From Pseudooceanicola sediminis (GTDB lineage: Bacteria; Pseudomonadota; Alphaproteobacteria; Rhodobacterales; Rhodobacteraceae): DNA of 64,000 nt. A program made the translations under genes and the position numbers. Every line of letters begins with the position of its first letter. Positions within the stretch are counted from its first letter, which is position 1. Of this stretch, positions 23,897-33,280 are shown in pieces. Under the pieces are notes generated by a model, which had not been told where the DNA came from, ran no database searches, and saw nothing but the letters and a program-made list of their open reading frames with translations. The DNA lies in the NCBI RefSeq assembly GCF_003575965.1, contig NZ_QWJJ01000009.1:62001-126000 (forward strand), given 5' to 3'.

Positions 23897-26427
23897 ACAA
23901 CGGCCTTGCCCGCGATTTCCGCCTGGCGCTGCGTTTTGCCGCCCGCGAATTGCGCGGCGGGCTGTCGGGCTTTCGCATCCTGATTGCCTGCCTCGCCCTG
24001 GGTGTCGCCGCCATTGCCGGCGTCAACTCCGTCCGCTCCGCCATCGACGCCGGGCTGGCCCGCGAAGGCGCAGCCATGCTGGGCGGGGATGCCGAAATCT
24101 CGCTGACCTACCGATTTGCCACGGCAGCGGAACGCGCCTGGATAGACGCCCGCGCCAGCGCCAGTTCCGAGGTTGCCGAGTTCCGCTCGATGGCCGCGCT
24201 CGGGGATGATCGGACGCTGACGCAGGTCAAGGCGGTCGATGAGGCCTACCCGCTGAAAGGCGCGCTGACCCTTACCCCCGACATGCCCCTGTCCCAGGCG
24301 CTCGGCGGCGACGGCAGCCACCCCGGCGCCGTCATGGACGCGACCCTGATAGACCGCCTGGACCTGTCGCCGGGACAGACCTTCCAGCTCGGCGGCGTCG
24401 ATTTTACCCTTATGGCGGCGATTTCACACGAACCTGATGCCAATGCCTCGGGCTTTTCGCTGGGGCCGCGCACGATCGTCCAGCGCAGCGCGCTCGACGG
24501 CACGCCTCTGCTGTCGCCCGGCACCCTGTTCGACAGCCGCTATCGCATGACCCTGCCCCCCGGCACGGACCTTGCCGCGCTCGAAGCCGGGGCGCAGGCC
24601 CAATTCGCCGACAGCGGCATACGCTGGCGCGACGCGCGCAACGGCGCCCCCGGCATCGCAACCTTCGTTGACCGGCTCGCCGCGTTCCTGACGCTGGTCG
24701 GCCTGTCCGGGCTGGCGGTGGGGGGCGTCGGCGTGTCCTCGGCTGTGCGCGCCTACCTGGCGGGCAAGACGGCCGTCATTGCCACCCTGCGCACGCTTGG
24801 GGCAACGCGCCGTATCATCTTCCTGACCTACTTCAGCCAGATCGGGGCGCTGGCGACGATCGGCGTGGGGATCGGACTGGTGATGGGCGCGCTCATCCCG
24901 CTGCTGCTGGCCCCGGTGATCCAGGCCCAACTGCCGATCCCGGCAGTGTTCACGGTGTTTCCCGCGGCGCTTGCACAGGCCGCGCTCTACGGGGTGCTGA
25001 CCGCGCTGGTGTTCACCCTATGGCCGCTGGCACGCGCAGACCAGATCCGCGCGGCGGCGCTGTTTCGGGATGACTACTCCGCCACCCGCGTCTTGCCGCC
25101 GCTGCCGACCCTGCTGATCATCGCCGCTCTGCTGGTCGTTCTGGTCGGCTCTGCCGCCTGGCTTTCCGGGGCGGCGACACTCACGCTCTGGACCGCGGCG
25201 GGCATCCTCGCTGCGCTGATCCTGCTTGCCCTCTCGGCGCGCGCGATCCGCTGGTCGGCGGCGCGCCTGCGCCCCATCGTGCGCGGCCGCCCGGCGCTCC
25301 GATGGGCCATTGCCTCCATCTCGGGCCCGCGAAACGAGGCACTGCCAGTCGTGCTCTCCCTCGGTCTCGGCCTCACCGTGCTTGCCTCCGTCGGCCAGAT
25401 CGATGGCAACATGCGCGCCGCGATCCAGCGTGACCTGCCCGACCGTGCCCCCTCCTATTTCGTGGTGGATATCCAGAACGACCAGATGCCCGCCTTTCTC
25501 GACCGGGTCGACGGCGATCCCGGCGTCAGCCGTACCGACCGCGCCCCGATGCTGCGCGGCGTGATCACGCAGATCAACGGCCAGCCGGCGAAAGAGGTCG
25601 CAGGCGATCACTGGGTGCTGCGCGGTGACCGGGGGATCTCCTATGCCGACAGCCTGCCCGCCGACACCACACTGACCAGCGGAACCTGGTGGGGCGCAGG
25701 CTATGGCGGCGATCCCCAGATCAGCTTTTCCGCCGACGCGGCCGAAGAAATGGGCCTGGAACTTGGCGACACGATGACGGTCAACATCCTCGGGCGGGAT
25801 ATCACCGCCACCATCACCTCGTTCCGCGACGTCGATTTCTCGACGGCCGGCATGGGCTTCGTCCTGGTGATGAACCAAAGCGCGCTGGAAGGTGCGCCGC
25901 ATAGCTGGATTGCCTCGATCTATGCCGACCCACAGGCAGAGGGGCCGCTGATGCGCGACCTCGGACGGTCGTTCCCCAACATCACCTCGATCCGGGTCCG
26001 CGATGCGATCGACCGTGTGGCGGACCTGCTGCAGGGAATCGCGGCTGCAACGTCGTATGGCGCATTGGCAACGCTCCTGACCGGGTTCCTCGTCCTAATC
26101 GGCGCGGCCCTCTCGGGGGAACGGGCCAGGGTCTACGAAGCGGCGGTGCTGAAAACGCTCGGCGCATCGCGGGCCCGCATCCTGACAAGCCTCGCGCTGC
26201 GCTCGGCTCTGCTCGGCATCGGCGCCGGCCTCGTTGCCCTCCTGGCCGGAATAGCAGGCGGCTGGGCCGTCTGCCATTACGTGTTCGAGACCAGTTACGA
26301 AGTGATCTGGCCTTCCGCCATCGCCATCGTGCTGGGAGGTCTCATTGCCAACCTTCTGGCAGGGCTTGCCTTCGCGCTGCGCCCACTGGCCGCGCGCCCT
26401 GCCCGGGTGCTGCGTACCATGGATTGA
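23893..26427 (+). CDS. ybbP: FtsX-like ABC permease, YbbP type
   Basis: The likely start is GTG 23893, four bases inside the end of ybbA; this gives 844 aa. Visible are one N-terminal membrane helix, a large periplasmic region, three helices near 250-400, further helices near 410-470, a second periplasmic domain, and three C-terminal helices near 720-830. Two FtsX cores are present (AVIATLRTLGATRRI and AAVLKTLGASRARI). This is the MacB/YbbP arrangement for envelope lipid or thioester-related export, partner of YbbA. Confidence 0.88.
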   Translation: MNNGLARDFRLALRFAARELRGGLSGFRILIACLALGVAAIAGVNSVRSAIDAGLAREGAAMLGGDAEISLTYRFATAAERAWIDARASASSEVAEFRSMAALGDDRTLTQVKAVDEAYPLKGALTLTPDMPLSQALGGDGSHPGAVMDATLIDRLDLSPGQTFQLGGVDFTLMAAISHEPDANASGFSLGPRTIVQRSALDGTPLLSPGTLFDSRYRMTLPPGTDLAALEAGAQAQFADSGIRWRDARNGAPGIATFVDRLAAFLTLVGLSGLAVGGVGVSSAVRAYLAGKTAVIATLRTLGATRRIIFLTYFSQIGALATIGVGIGLVMGALIPLLLAPVIQAQLPIPAVFTVFPAALAQAALYGVLTALVFTLWPLARADQIRAAALFRDDYSATRVLPPLPTLLIIAALLVVLVGSAAWLSGAATLTLWTAAGILAALILLALSARAIRWSAARLRPIVRGRPALRWAIASISGPRNEALPVVLSLGLGLTVLASVGQIDGNMRAAIQRDLPDRAPSYFVVDIQNDQMPAFLDRVDGDPGVSRTDRAPMLRGVITQINGQPAKEVAGDHWVLRGDRGISYADSLPADTTLTSGTWWGAGYGGDPQISFSADAAEEMGLELGDTMTVNILGRDITATITSFRDVDFSTAGMGFVLVMNQSALEGAPHSWIASIYADPQAEGPLMRDLGRSFPNITSIRVRDAIDRVADLLQGIAAATSYGALATLLTGFLVLIGAALSGERARVYEAAVLKTLGASRARILTSLALRSALLGIGAGLVALLAGIAGGWAVCHYVFETSYEVIWPSAIAIVLGGLIANLLAGLAFALRPLAARPARVLRTMD

Positions 26428-26471
26428 CGGCGGTTTGGGGGCTCTGCCCCCGACGCGCGTCCCGCGCGCCT

Positions 26472-26500
26472 CCCCCGGGATATTTCCAACAGGGAAACAT
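26472..26500 (-). repeat. Interspersed 29-base repeat, copy B
   Basis: Exact reverse complement of the stretch at 9815-9843. As there, it lies beside a strong G/C hairpin just past a gene end. Confidence 0.7.
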
Positions 26501-26516
26501 GCAGAGTGCTCCCCCT

Positions 26517-26547
26517 GTCATCTGGCCGGAAATACCCCCGCCGGAGG
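26517..26547 (+). repeat. Second interspersed repeat, copy A
   Basis: TCATCTGGCC, two variable bases, then AAATACCCCCGCCGGAGGC. The same string with different variable bases occurs at 33109-33139 in the same orientation. Confidence 0.65.
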
Positions 26548-26722
26548 CATCGGACCTTTTGTATCAGGACCAACGCGTCGTTTCGTCAGACACAGACTGT
26601 AACGGCGCGATTCACCGCCCGGATACCGACGCGCTACCGACGCCGAAAATGACCGGCAGAAGTGAAGCGGTGCCATCCCGAAGCGACACCCGGCGCCGAG
26701 GAACCGGGTCTGTGACTCCGAC

Positions 26723-29575
26723 TTACTCTGCCGCTTCGGCGTAGTCAGACATGGGCGGGCATGTGCAGGTCAGGTTGCGGTCCCCCCAGGCGTTATCGAC
26801 GCGGTTGACCGGCGGCCAGTACTTGTCGACCCGGAACGCCCCGGGTGGGAAACAGCCCTGTTCGCGATCATAGGCACGATCCCAGTCGCCCACCAGATCC
26901 TCGACCGTATGCGGCGCGAACTTCAGCGGGCTGGCATCGGGGGTGACACGACCGGCTTCGATCTCCGCGATCTCGGCGCGGATGGCCAGCATGGCATCGC
27001 AGAAGCGGTCCAGCTCGGCTCGGGTTTCGCTCTCGGTCGGTTCTACCATCAATGTACCGGGGATCGGAAAGGACATCGTCGGCGCATGAAAGCCGCAGTC
27101 CACCAGGCGCTTTGCGATGTCGTCGACCGTGACGCCGGCACTTCTTTCGAAGGGGCGGGTGTCGAGGATGCACTCGTGTGCAACGCGCCCCGACGGCCCT
27201 TTGTAGAGGACATCATAGGCCCCCTTCAGACGTGCCGCGATGTAATTGGCGTTCAGGATCGCGACCTTGGTGGCTTGCGTCAGCCCGGCCCCCCCCATCA
27301 GGAGGCAGTAGGCCCAACTGATCGGCAGGATCGAGGGCGAGCCGTAGGGCGCGGCCGATACAGCGCCGTCGCTGTCGTTGGCGACATGGCCCGGAAGATG
27401 TTCGACCAGGTGCGCCTGCACCCCGATTGGCCCCATGCCGGGGCCACCGCCGCCGTGGGGAATGCAGAAGGTCTTGTGCAGGTTGAGGTGACTGACGTCA
27501 CCGCCAAGGTCGCCCGGTCGTGCCAGACCAACCATCGCATTCATGTTGGCCCCGTCGATATAGACCTGGCCACCGTGATCATGCGTGATCTGGCAGACCT
27601 GCCTGACCGTCTCTTCGAAGACCCCATGCGTCGAGGGGTAGGTGATCATGCAGGCCGCCAGCTGATCGGCGTATTTTTCCGCCTTTTCGGCAAAGTCATC
27701 CAGATCGATATCGCCATTGTCGCGCGCCTTTATCGCGACGACCTTCCAGCCGACCATCTGTGCGGAGGCCGGGTTGGTCCCATGTGCCGAGGTCGGGATC
27801 AGGCAGATGTTGCGCGCCCCCTCTCCCTTTGCGCTGAGGTAGCGACGAATTGTCAGCAACCCCGCATATTCGCCCTGGGCACCGGAATTCGGTTGCAGCG
27901 AAAAGCCCGCGTATCCGGTGATATCGCACAGCTTGGCCGACAGGTCCTTGATCAGCGCGCCGTACCCTGCCGCCTGATCCGATGGTGCAAAAGGATGCAG
28001 CGCGCTGAATTCAGGCCAGGAGATCGGCTCCATCTCGACGGCGGCGTTCAATTTCATCGTGCAGGAGCCGAGCGGGATCATCGCCCGATCCAGTGCCAGG
28101 TCACGATCCGCGAGGCGACGCATATAGCGCATCATCTCGGTCTCGGCGCGGTTCATGTGAAAGATCTCGTGCTGCATGTACAGCGTTTCGCGCGCGAAAT
28201 CATCCGGGATCCGGTACTGATAGGGCGTTTCGCTGGCCTGACCGGGCAATGACAGGCCAAAGGTGCGCCAGACCGCCTCGATGGTGGCGGGGCGGGTGCA
28301 TTCATCCAGGCTGATGCCGATCTTGGTGGTGCCGACGCGCCGCAGGTTCAAACCCTCGTCCAGCGCCGACTTCATCACCGCCGATTGCAACGCCCCCACC
28401 TCGACATGGATGGTATCGAAGTACGCCTCGGGGCCGACCTCGAACCCTGCCTCCTGAAGGCCGCGGGCCAGGCGCACCGTCTTGCGGTGGATGCGCTGTG
28501 CGATGCCCTTCAGGCCATCGGGTCCGTGAAACACCGCGTACATGCTGGCCATTACCGCCAGCAGGGCCTGGGCCGTGCAGACGTTGCTGGTGGCCTTTTC
28601 GCGCCGGATATGCTGTTCGCGGGTTTGCAGCGCCAGGCGATAGGCGCGGTTGCCGCGCGCATCGATCGATACGCCGACGATGCGCCCCGGCATCGCCCGC
28701 TTGTAGGCATCGCGCGTCGCCATGTAGGCGGCATGCGGACCGCCATAGCCCAGCGGGACGCCGAACCTCTGCGTCGATCCCACGGCGATATCTGCCCCCA
28801 TCGCACCGGGTTCCTTCAGGATGCAGAGCGCCATGATATCGGCAATCATGATGCCGATCGCGCGGGCATCGTGCAGCGCCGCCATCTGTGGCGTGAAATC
28901 CGTCAGGTCGCCGTGGGTGCCGGGATACTGGAACACGGCGCCAAAGACATCCTCGGCCACCAGATCCGCCGGGGCCCCCACAATCACCTCGATCCCCAGC
29001 GGTTCGGCCCGCGTGCGGATCACGTCTATATTCTGGGGATGGCAATTTTCATCGACGAAGAACGCCTTCGCCTTCGACTTGGCGACACGCTGCGCCATGG
29101 TCATCGCCTCGGCCGCCGCCGTCGCCTCGTCCAACAGCGATGCATTTGCGATATCCAGCCCGGTCAGATCGCAGACCATCGTCTGATAATTCAGCAGGGC
29201 CTCAAGCCGCCCTTGCGAAATCTCGGGCTGGTAGGGCGTGTAAGCCGTGTACCATGCGGGATTTTCCAGGATATTGCGCTTGATCGCGGGCGGAGTGATC
29301 GTATCGTGATAGCCCTGCCCGATCAGGCTGGTCAGCACCGTGTTGCGATTTGCCACACCGCGCATGAACTTCAGCAGGTCCGCCTCAGACAGCGCCGGAC
29401 CGAAATCCAGTGCGCCATCCTGGCGGATACCCTGCGGCACCGTATCGCTGATAAGCCCGTCCAGGCTGTGTGCGCCGACGACCTTCAGCATCTCCTCCAT
29501 CTCGGCGGGCGATGGGCCGATGTGGCGGCGATTTGCGAAATCGTAGGGGCGGTATTCCGTCGGGGTGAAGGGCAT
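26723..29575 (-). CDS. gcvP: Glycine dehydrogenase (P protein)
   Basis: The 950-residue single-chain P protein decarboxylates glycine with PLP and passes the aminomethyl group to lipoyl-GcvH. The PLP-lysine block [18 protein letters not shown] is present, with [10 protein letters not shown] before it. Length matches the fused form. Last gene of the gcvT-gcvH-VOC-gcvP run, all on the minus strand behind the glycine riboswitch. Start ATG 29575 follows CAGGAGCTTTC. Confidence 0.96.
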   Translation of the reverse strand: MPFTPTEYRPYDFANRRHIGPSPAEMEEMLKVVGAHSLDGLISDTVPQGIRQDGALDFGPALSEADLLKFMRGVANRNTVLTSLIGQGYHDTITPPAIKRNILENPAWYTAYTPYQPEISQGRLEALLNYQTMVCDLTGLDIANASLLDEATAAAEAMTMAQRVAKSKAKAFFVDENCHPQNIDVIRTRAEPLGIEVIVGAPADLVAEDVFGAVFQYPGTHGDLTDFTPQMAALHDARAIGIMIADIMALCILKEPGAMGADIAVGSTQRFGVPLGYGGPHAAYMATRDAYKRAMPGRIVGVSIDARGNRAYRLALQTREQHIRREKATSNVCTAQALLAVMASMYAVFHGPDGLKGIAQRIHRKTVRLARGLQEAGFEVGPEAYFDTIHVEVGALQSAVMKSALDEGLNLRRVGTTKIGISLDECTRPATIEAVWRTFGLSLPGQASETPYQYRIPDDFARETLYMQHEIFHMNRAETEMMRYMRRLADRDLALDRAMIPLGSCTMKLNAAVEMEPISWPEFSALHPFAPSDQAAGYGALIKDLSAKLCDITGYAGFSLQPNSGAQGEYAGLLTIRRYLSAKGEGARNICLIPTSAHGTNPASAQMVGWKVVAIKARDNGDIDLDDFAEKAEKYADQLAACMITYPSTHGVFEETVRQVCQITHDHGGQVYIDGANMNAMVGLARPGDLGGDVSHLNLHKTFCIPHGGGGPGMGPIGVQAHLVEHLPGHVANDSDGAVSAAPYGSPSILPISWAYCLLMGGAGLTQATKVAILNANYIAARLKGAYDVLYKGPSGRVAHECILDTRPFERSAGVTVDDIAKRLVDCGFHAPTMSFPIPGTLMVEPTESETRAELDRFCDAMLAIRAEIAEIEAGRVTPDASPLKFAPHTVEDLVGDWDRAYDREQGCFPPGAFRVDKYWPPVNRVDNAWGDRNLTCTCPPMSDYAEAAE

Positions 29576-29618
29576 GAAAGCTCCTGTACTGAACAGAGTA
29601 GGGCAAGACGCCGGGGCG

Positions 29619-29972
29619 TCATCGCTTGTGGGTCAAGACGTTTACCAGTCGCCCCTCGGGGTCGCGCAACATCATGCGCACCACGCCCCAGGGTTCCTCG
29701 ACCGGACCGTATTCGAGGGGCAGTTCGCCGGCCCGCGCCCGCTCCAGCACCGGATCGAGGGCATCGACCTCGATGGACAGATCGGGCACCGGCGTCCCCG
29801 AACCGCCCTGCGACGCGAAAGACAGCTGCGGCGACTGGCGGGCATTGGCCTGCAATGTCACGATGAACCCCAGGTCCATCGCCACATCCATGCCGAAAAG
29901 GCCGGCATAAAAGGCCGACAGGGCCGTTGGATCGGCGGTGCCCAGGTTCGCAGTGATCCGCAGCACCGCCAT
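29619..29972 (-). CDS. VOC-superfamily (glyoxalase-like) protein
   Basis: A 117-residue protein with the betaalphabetabetabeta pattern of the VOC fold: [15 protein letters not shown], then a C-terminal half ending [17 protein letters not shown], where the late acidic/basic positions often bind metal. It is placed between gcvH (4 bases away) and gcvP (about 43 bases), so it is probably co-transcribed and under glycine control. Substrate unknown. Confidence 0.8.
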   Translation of the reverse strand: MAVLRITANLGTADPTALSAFYAGLFGMDVAMDLGFIVTLQANARQSPQLSFASQGGSGTPVPDLSIEVDALDPVLERARAGELPLEYGPVEEPWGVVRMMLRDPEGRLVNVLTHKR

Positions 29973-29976
29973 CCGA

Positions 29977-30336
29977 TCAGCTGATCATCTTGTTATAGAC
30001 GGCCTCGTCCATGTATTCGTCCATCTGCTCGGGTTCGGATGGCTTGATCTTGAAGAACCACGCATCGCCCATCGGGTCGTCGTTGATCTTGCCCGGGTTC
30101 TCGACCAGCATGTCGTTGACCTCGACGATTTCGCCATCCAACGGCGCCAGGATGTCCGAGGCGGCCTTGACGCTCTCGATCACCACGCATTCCTCGTCCT
30201 TGGTCACTTCCGTACCCACCTCCGGCAGTTCGACAAAGACGATGTCGCCCAGTTGCTCGGCGGCGTGTTCGGTGATCCCGACGACGATCAGATCGTCTTC
30301 CGGGCGGAGCCATTCGTGTTCTTCGGTATATTTCAT
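29977..30336 (-). CDS. gcvH: Glycine cleavage H protein
   Basis: Lipoyl carrier of 119 aa from ATG 30336 (MKYTEEHEWLRPEDD). The lipoylated Lys lies in VIESVKAASDI. GITEHAAEQLGDIVFVELPE is canonical. The longer frame upstream lies within gcvT and is not used. It follows gcvT by 19 bases. Confidence 0.96.
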   Translation of the reverse strand: MKYTEEHEWLRPEDDLIVVGITEHAAEQLGDIVFVELPEVGTEVTKDEECVVIESVKAASDILAPLDGEIVEVNDMLVENPGKINDDPMGDAWFFKIKPSEPEQMDEYMDEAVYNKMIS

Positions 30337-30355
30337 GGATGCGATTCCCTGTCTG

Positions 30356-31480
30356 TCAGCGTTTGAAATTGGCGGGGAGGAAGGGCAGGCTGTCAACCGT
30401 GACCGGCGCGCGCTTGCCACGCAGCTCGGCCTCGATCTGGGTTCCCGGGGCGGCCAGCGCACGCGGCACATACCCCATCGAAATCGGCACCTGTAGCGAC
30501 GGGGCAAAGGCCCCGGACGTGATCCGCCCGACCGGGCCTGCGCCCTGAAACAGCTCGACGCCTTCGCGCATCGGCGCGCGGCCACCCGGGCGCAACCCGA
30601 CGCGCAGCCGCGCGGCACCGCCCTCCAGCTCGGCCAGGATGCGCTCGGCACCGGGAAAGCCGCCTGCGCGCGCGCCACCGCTGCGGCGCGCCTTCTGGAT
30701 CGACCAGTGCAGCGCGGCTTCGACCGGCGTCGTGGTGGTGTCTATATCATGGCCATAAAGGCACAGCCCCGCCTCCAGCCGCAGGCTGTCGCGCGCGCCA
30801 AGGCCGATGGGCAGCACCGCATCGTCGGCCAGCAGACGGCGCGCCAGCGCCTCGGCCGCGTCGTTGGGCACGGAAATTTCGTATCCATCCTCGCCCGTGT
30901 AGCCCGAGCGTGAGATCCAGCACTCCGCTCCCTCCAGCGTGACGGTCGCCACATCCATGAAACGCATGTCTGCGACGTCCGGCGCCAGACGTGCCAGCAC
31001 GGCCTCCGCCCCCGGCCCCTGCACCGCCAAGAGGCAACGGTCGGTCACCTCGACCACCTCGATCCCCGGCAGACCGGCGCGCAGATGGGCGATATCGGCG
31101 GCCTTGCACGCCGCATTGACCACCACGAACAGGTGATCCCCGCGGTTGGCGAACATCAGATCGTCCAGAATGCCGCCCGCGGGGTTCGTCAGCAGGCCGT
31201 ACCGCTGCCGCCCCTCGGCCAGTCCCACCACCGCCGCCGGGATCAGGCTCTCCAGCCCCAGGGCCAGCGTTTCGGCATCGGCCCCGCGCAGGATCACCTG
31301 CCCCATGTGGCTGACGTCGAACAGACCTGCGGCGGCGCGGGTATGCAGATGTTCCTTCATCACCCCGGCGCCGTATTGCACAGGCATCTCGTAGCCGGCA
31401 AAGGGTACCATCCTGCCACCAAGTTCGCGGTGCAGATCATGCAATGGCAGGCCACGCAATTCGTCGGGTAGATCGCTCAT
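30356..31480 (-). CDS. gcvT: Glycine cleavage T protein (aminomethyltransferase)
   Basis: Transfers the methylene group from GcvH to tetrahydrofolate, releasing ammonia. ATG 31480 (MSDLPDELRGLPLHDLH, 374 aa) follows CTGGAGAGACGG. MVPFAGYEMPVQY, FDVSHMGQ and SRSGYTGEDGYEI are family blocks. First gene of the operon; a tandem glycine riboswitch lies 73 bases upstream. Confidence 0.95.
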   Translation of the reverse strand: MSDLPDELRGLPLHDLHRELGGRMVPFAGYEMPVQYGAGVMKEHLHTRAAAGLFDVSHMGQVILRGADAETLALGLESLIPAAVVGLAEGRQRYGLLTNPAGGILDDLMFANRGDHLFVVVNAACKAADIAHLRAGLPGIEVVEVTDRCLLAVQGPGAEAVLARLAPDVADMRFMDVATVTLEGAECWISRSGYTGEDGYEISVPNDAAEALARRLLADDAVLPIGLGARDSLRLEAGLCLYGHDIDTTTTPVEAALHWSIQKARRSGGARAGGFPGAERILAELEGGAARLRVGLRPGGRAPMREGVELFQGAGPVGRITSGAFAPSLQVPISMGYVPRALAAPGTQIEAELRGKRAPVTVDSLPFLPANFKR

Positions 31481-31552
31481 CCGTCTCTCCAGGTCTGGCC
31501 TGGGCGGAACTCCCCCGGGCATCATGGGCGCGGCGAAAAGCCACGCGGTGAT

Positions 31553-31705
31553 GCCCCCTCTGTTCCTTTGCCTGAGATCGCTATCCCTTCGGCGGACCCG
31601 TCAAAGGGCCTCTCTCCAGAGTCTGTGTATCGGACGGTCCTGAAGCCTGAGAGTTTCCGGGGCGGTTGCTCCTTCGGCACTGACTTTCGCCAGTTCTCCC
31701 GATCC
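31553..31705 (-). promoter_or_regulatory. Tandem glycine riboswitch upstream of gcvT
   Basis: On the minus strand two glycine aptamers follow each other. Aptamer 1 (about 31705-31640) has GGGAGAAC, GCCGAAGGAGCAA and ACTCTCAGGC. Aptamer 2 (about 31632-31553) has CTGGAGAGAGGCC, CGCCGAAGGGATAGC, ATCTCAGGCAAAGG and a closing ACAGAGGGG. A short linker joins them. This class turns on gcv operons when glycine is high. The 70 bases to gcvT would hold the expression platform. Confidence 0.93.
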
Positions 31706-31749
31706 AATGCCCAACCGATAGCCGCTGCCTGCCGGGCGTGCAAGCCCGA

Positions 31750-32217
31750 TCAGACGTCAGAAGCGACACTGGAGCGAGAACAAGCGACAGGGGTCATAAG
31801 TTCAGCAAGTGGCGCATTATCGCAGGTCAGATCGCTCAGCGTCACCCCGTCCAGCGCCGTGTAAAAGGCCTCGACCGCGACGGCAATCGCGCCACGCAGC
31901 CGACAGGCCGAGATCAAGGGACAGGTGTTCGCCTCATCCGCGAAACATTCGGTGATCGGCACTTCGGCTTCGGTTGCGCGAAAGACATCGCCCACGCGGA
32001 TGCCACCGGCCGGCACCGCCAGCGTCATGCCGCCCCTGCGCCCCCGATGGGTTTTCAGAAATCCACTGCGCGCCAGCCGGTTGATCACCTGCGCCAGATG
32101 GTTTTCCGAAATGTTGCAGGCCTCTGCGATCTCGGACTTGATCACCATCCGGTCGCCGTTCACCGCGCAGTACATCAGCACGCGCATGGCAATATTGGTT
32201 CGCTTGGTCAGGCGCAT
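31750..32217 (-). CDS. nsrR: Rrf2-family regulator, NsrR-like
   Basis: The 155-residue protein has the Rrf2 winged helix (MRLTKRTNIAMRVLMYCA, then a helix-turn-helix to about residue 60, then GRRGGMTLA wing). Three cysteines at 91, 99 and 105 (CFADEANTC, then ISAC) match the Fe-S ligand set of Rrf2 proteins. The surrounding sequence is closer to NsrR, a nitric oxide sensor, than to IscR. A half site AAGATGTATTT like the NsrR consensus lies in the divergent promoter at 32368. Assignment to NsrR rather than RirA or IscR is moderate. Confidence 0.75.
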   Translation of the reverse strand: MRLTKRTNIAMRVLMYCAVNGDRMVIKSEIAEACNISENHLAQVINRLARSGFLKTHRGRRGGMTLAVPAGGIRVGDVFRATEAEVPITECFADEANTCPLISACRLRGAIAVAVEAFYTALDGVTLSDLTCDNAPLAELMTPVACSRSSVASDV

Positions 32218-32367
32218 GGTCCCTCCTCAGCCTGCGGTGGACATGTGGCACGGCCCTGCGGCCCCTGCCCCTGTCGCACCCCATCGCTGCCGGGCCATCA
32301 CGACCCATTTTCACTCGCCCGCACAATTCGCACGCAGCGCAGGACCATGGTATGGGGGCATTCACTC

Positions 32368-32378
32368 AAGATGTATTT
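32368..32378 (+). promoter_or_regulatory. NsrR-like half site
   Basis: AAGATGTATTT matches the known NsrR half-site pattern. It partly overlaps the FNR-like box and precedes the ATG at 32430 by about 50 bases. The partner half is not well conserved. Confidence 0.45.
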
Positions 32379-32390
32379 GATCCACATCAA
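32377..32390 (+). promoter_or_regulatory. FNR/CRP-family box TTGAT-N4-ATCAA
   Basis: TTGATCCACATCAA is a perfect FNR-type palindrome (FnrL, Dnr or NnrR in Rhodobacterales). It lies between the nsrR-like gene and the divergent cyclotransferase gene, so either or both could respond to oxygen or nitric oxide. Confidence 0.7.
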
Positions 32391-32429
32391 TCGAATCCGT
32401 CGCAAACCACGCCGAACCCCGAGGCCCGC

Positions 32430-33023
32430 ATGATCCCGTTCCAGACCGCACATCCCTATTTCTTCGGCTATGGCAGCCTCGTGAACCGCGACACGCATAT
32501 CTATGCCCCGGCACATCCGGCCACAGCACAGGGATGGCGGCGGCTCTGGCGACACACCGCCCTGCGGAATTTCGCGATCCTGACGGCCGTGCCCAGCCCC
32601 GGCACCGTCATCGACGGCCTGATCGCCCCGGTGCCGAATGCCGATTGGGCGGCACTGGACGCCCGCGAATTCGCCTATGACCGCCACATCGCCACGCCGG
32701 ACATCGCGCACGGTCAGGCCCTGCCACGGGGCCAGCCGATCGACATTGCAATCTATACGATTCCCGCGTCCAAACACCCCGCCGCCAAGGCCCCCACACC
32801 GATCCTGCTCAGCTATCTCGACGTGGTCCTGCAAGGGTATCTGCGCGAATTCGGGCCCGCCGGCGCGCAGCGATTCTTCGACACGACAGACGGCTGGGAA
32901 ACCCCGATCCTGAACGATCGTGCCGCCCCCCTCTATCCCCGCGCAAAAACCCTCAGCCCCGACGAGACCGCCTTCATTGACGACCACCTCGCCCGACTGC
33001 AATCCGAGATAATTCCCGCCTGA
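32430..33023 (+). CDS. Gamma-glutamylcyclotransferase-like protein
   Basis: Start ATG 32430 (MIPFQTAHPYFFGYGSLVN, 197 aa). The FGYGSL motif near residues 12-17 is the substrate loop of the GGCT/AIG2 fold. The region that follows resembles the ChaC-like branch, but exact substrate (gamma-glutamyl amino acid or glutathione) is not clear. Preceded by the FNR-like and NsrR-like sites, which suggests control by oxygen or nitric oxide stress. Confidence 0.75.
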   Translation: MIPFQTAHPYFFGYGSLVNRDTHIYAPAHPATAQGWRRLWRHTALRNFAILTAVPSPGTVIDGLIAPVPNADWAALDAREFAYDRHIATPDIAHGQALPRGQPIDIAIYTIPASKHPAAKAPTPILLSYLDVVLQGYLREFGPAGAQRFFDTTDGWETPILNDRAAPLYPRAKTLSPDETAFIDDHLARLQSEIIPA

Positions 33024-33073
33024 CCGACACCCGCCCCCCGGTCCCGTCCACGCTCCGTCCACGCCCCGTCCCA

Positions 33074-33107
33074 TGAAAAAAGCGGGCGCACCTCGCACCC
33101 GCTCTTT
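33074..33107 (-). terminator. Terminator between cyclotransferase gene and gltX
   Basis: AGCGGGCGC facing GCACCCGCT (one mismatch) with a short loop. The minus strand has a run of six T after the stem, the plus strand CTTTAT, so it probably serves both gene ends. Confidence 0.75.
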
Positions 33108-33108
33108 A

Positions 33109-33139
33109 TCATCTGGCCCTAAATACCCCCGCCGGAGGC
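33109..33139 (+). repeat. Second interspersed repeat, copy B
   Basis: Same TCATCTGGCC..AAATACCCCCGCCGGAGGC string as at 26517, with different middle bases, here joined directly to a 22-base tandem repeat. Confidence 0.65.
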
Positions 33140-33238
33140 GGCCTCTTTCTCTGCCGGAGGCGGCCGCGTTCTCTGCCGGAGGTGACCTCTTTCTCTGGCA
33201 GAGGGCCGTCTTTCTCTGGCGCGCGGCCGTTGCTCCCT
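33131..33238 (+). repeat. 22-base minisatellite, about five copies
   Basis: Units start at 33131, 33153, 33175, 33197 and 33218, each beginning GCCGGAGG or a variant and ending TTCTCT. The first three are closely alike; the fourth and fifth (21 bases) have decayed. The first unit overlaps the end of the interspersed repeat, so the array probably grew from it. It lies about 40 bases past the gltX stop. Confidence 0.8.
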
Positions 33239-33280
33239 GCCGCTCCCTGCCGAAGATGGCACGCGCCGCGTGATCCGCGC

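Larger units (their letters stand above)
26428..26722. other. Convergent intergenic region with two repeat families
   Basis: Between ybbP and gcvP. Contains a GGGGGCTCTGCCCCC hairpin near 26438-26452, the second copy of the 29-base repeat, and a copy of the CATCTGGCC / AAATACCCCC element. No gene. Confidence 0.65.
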
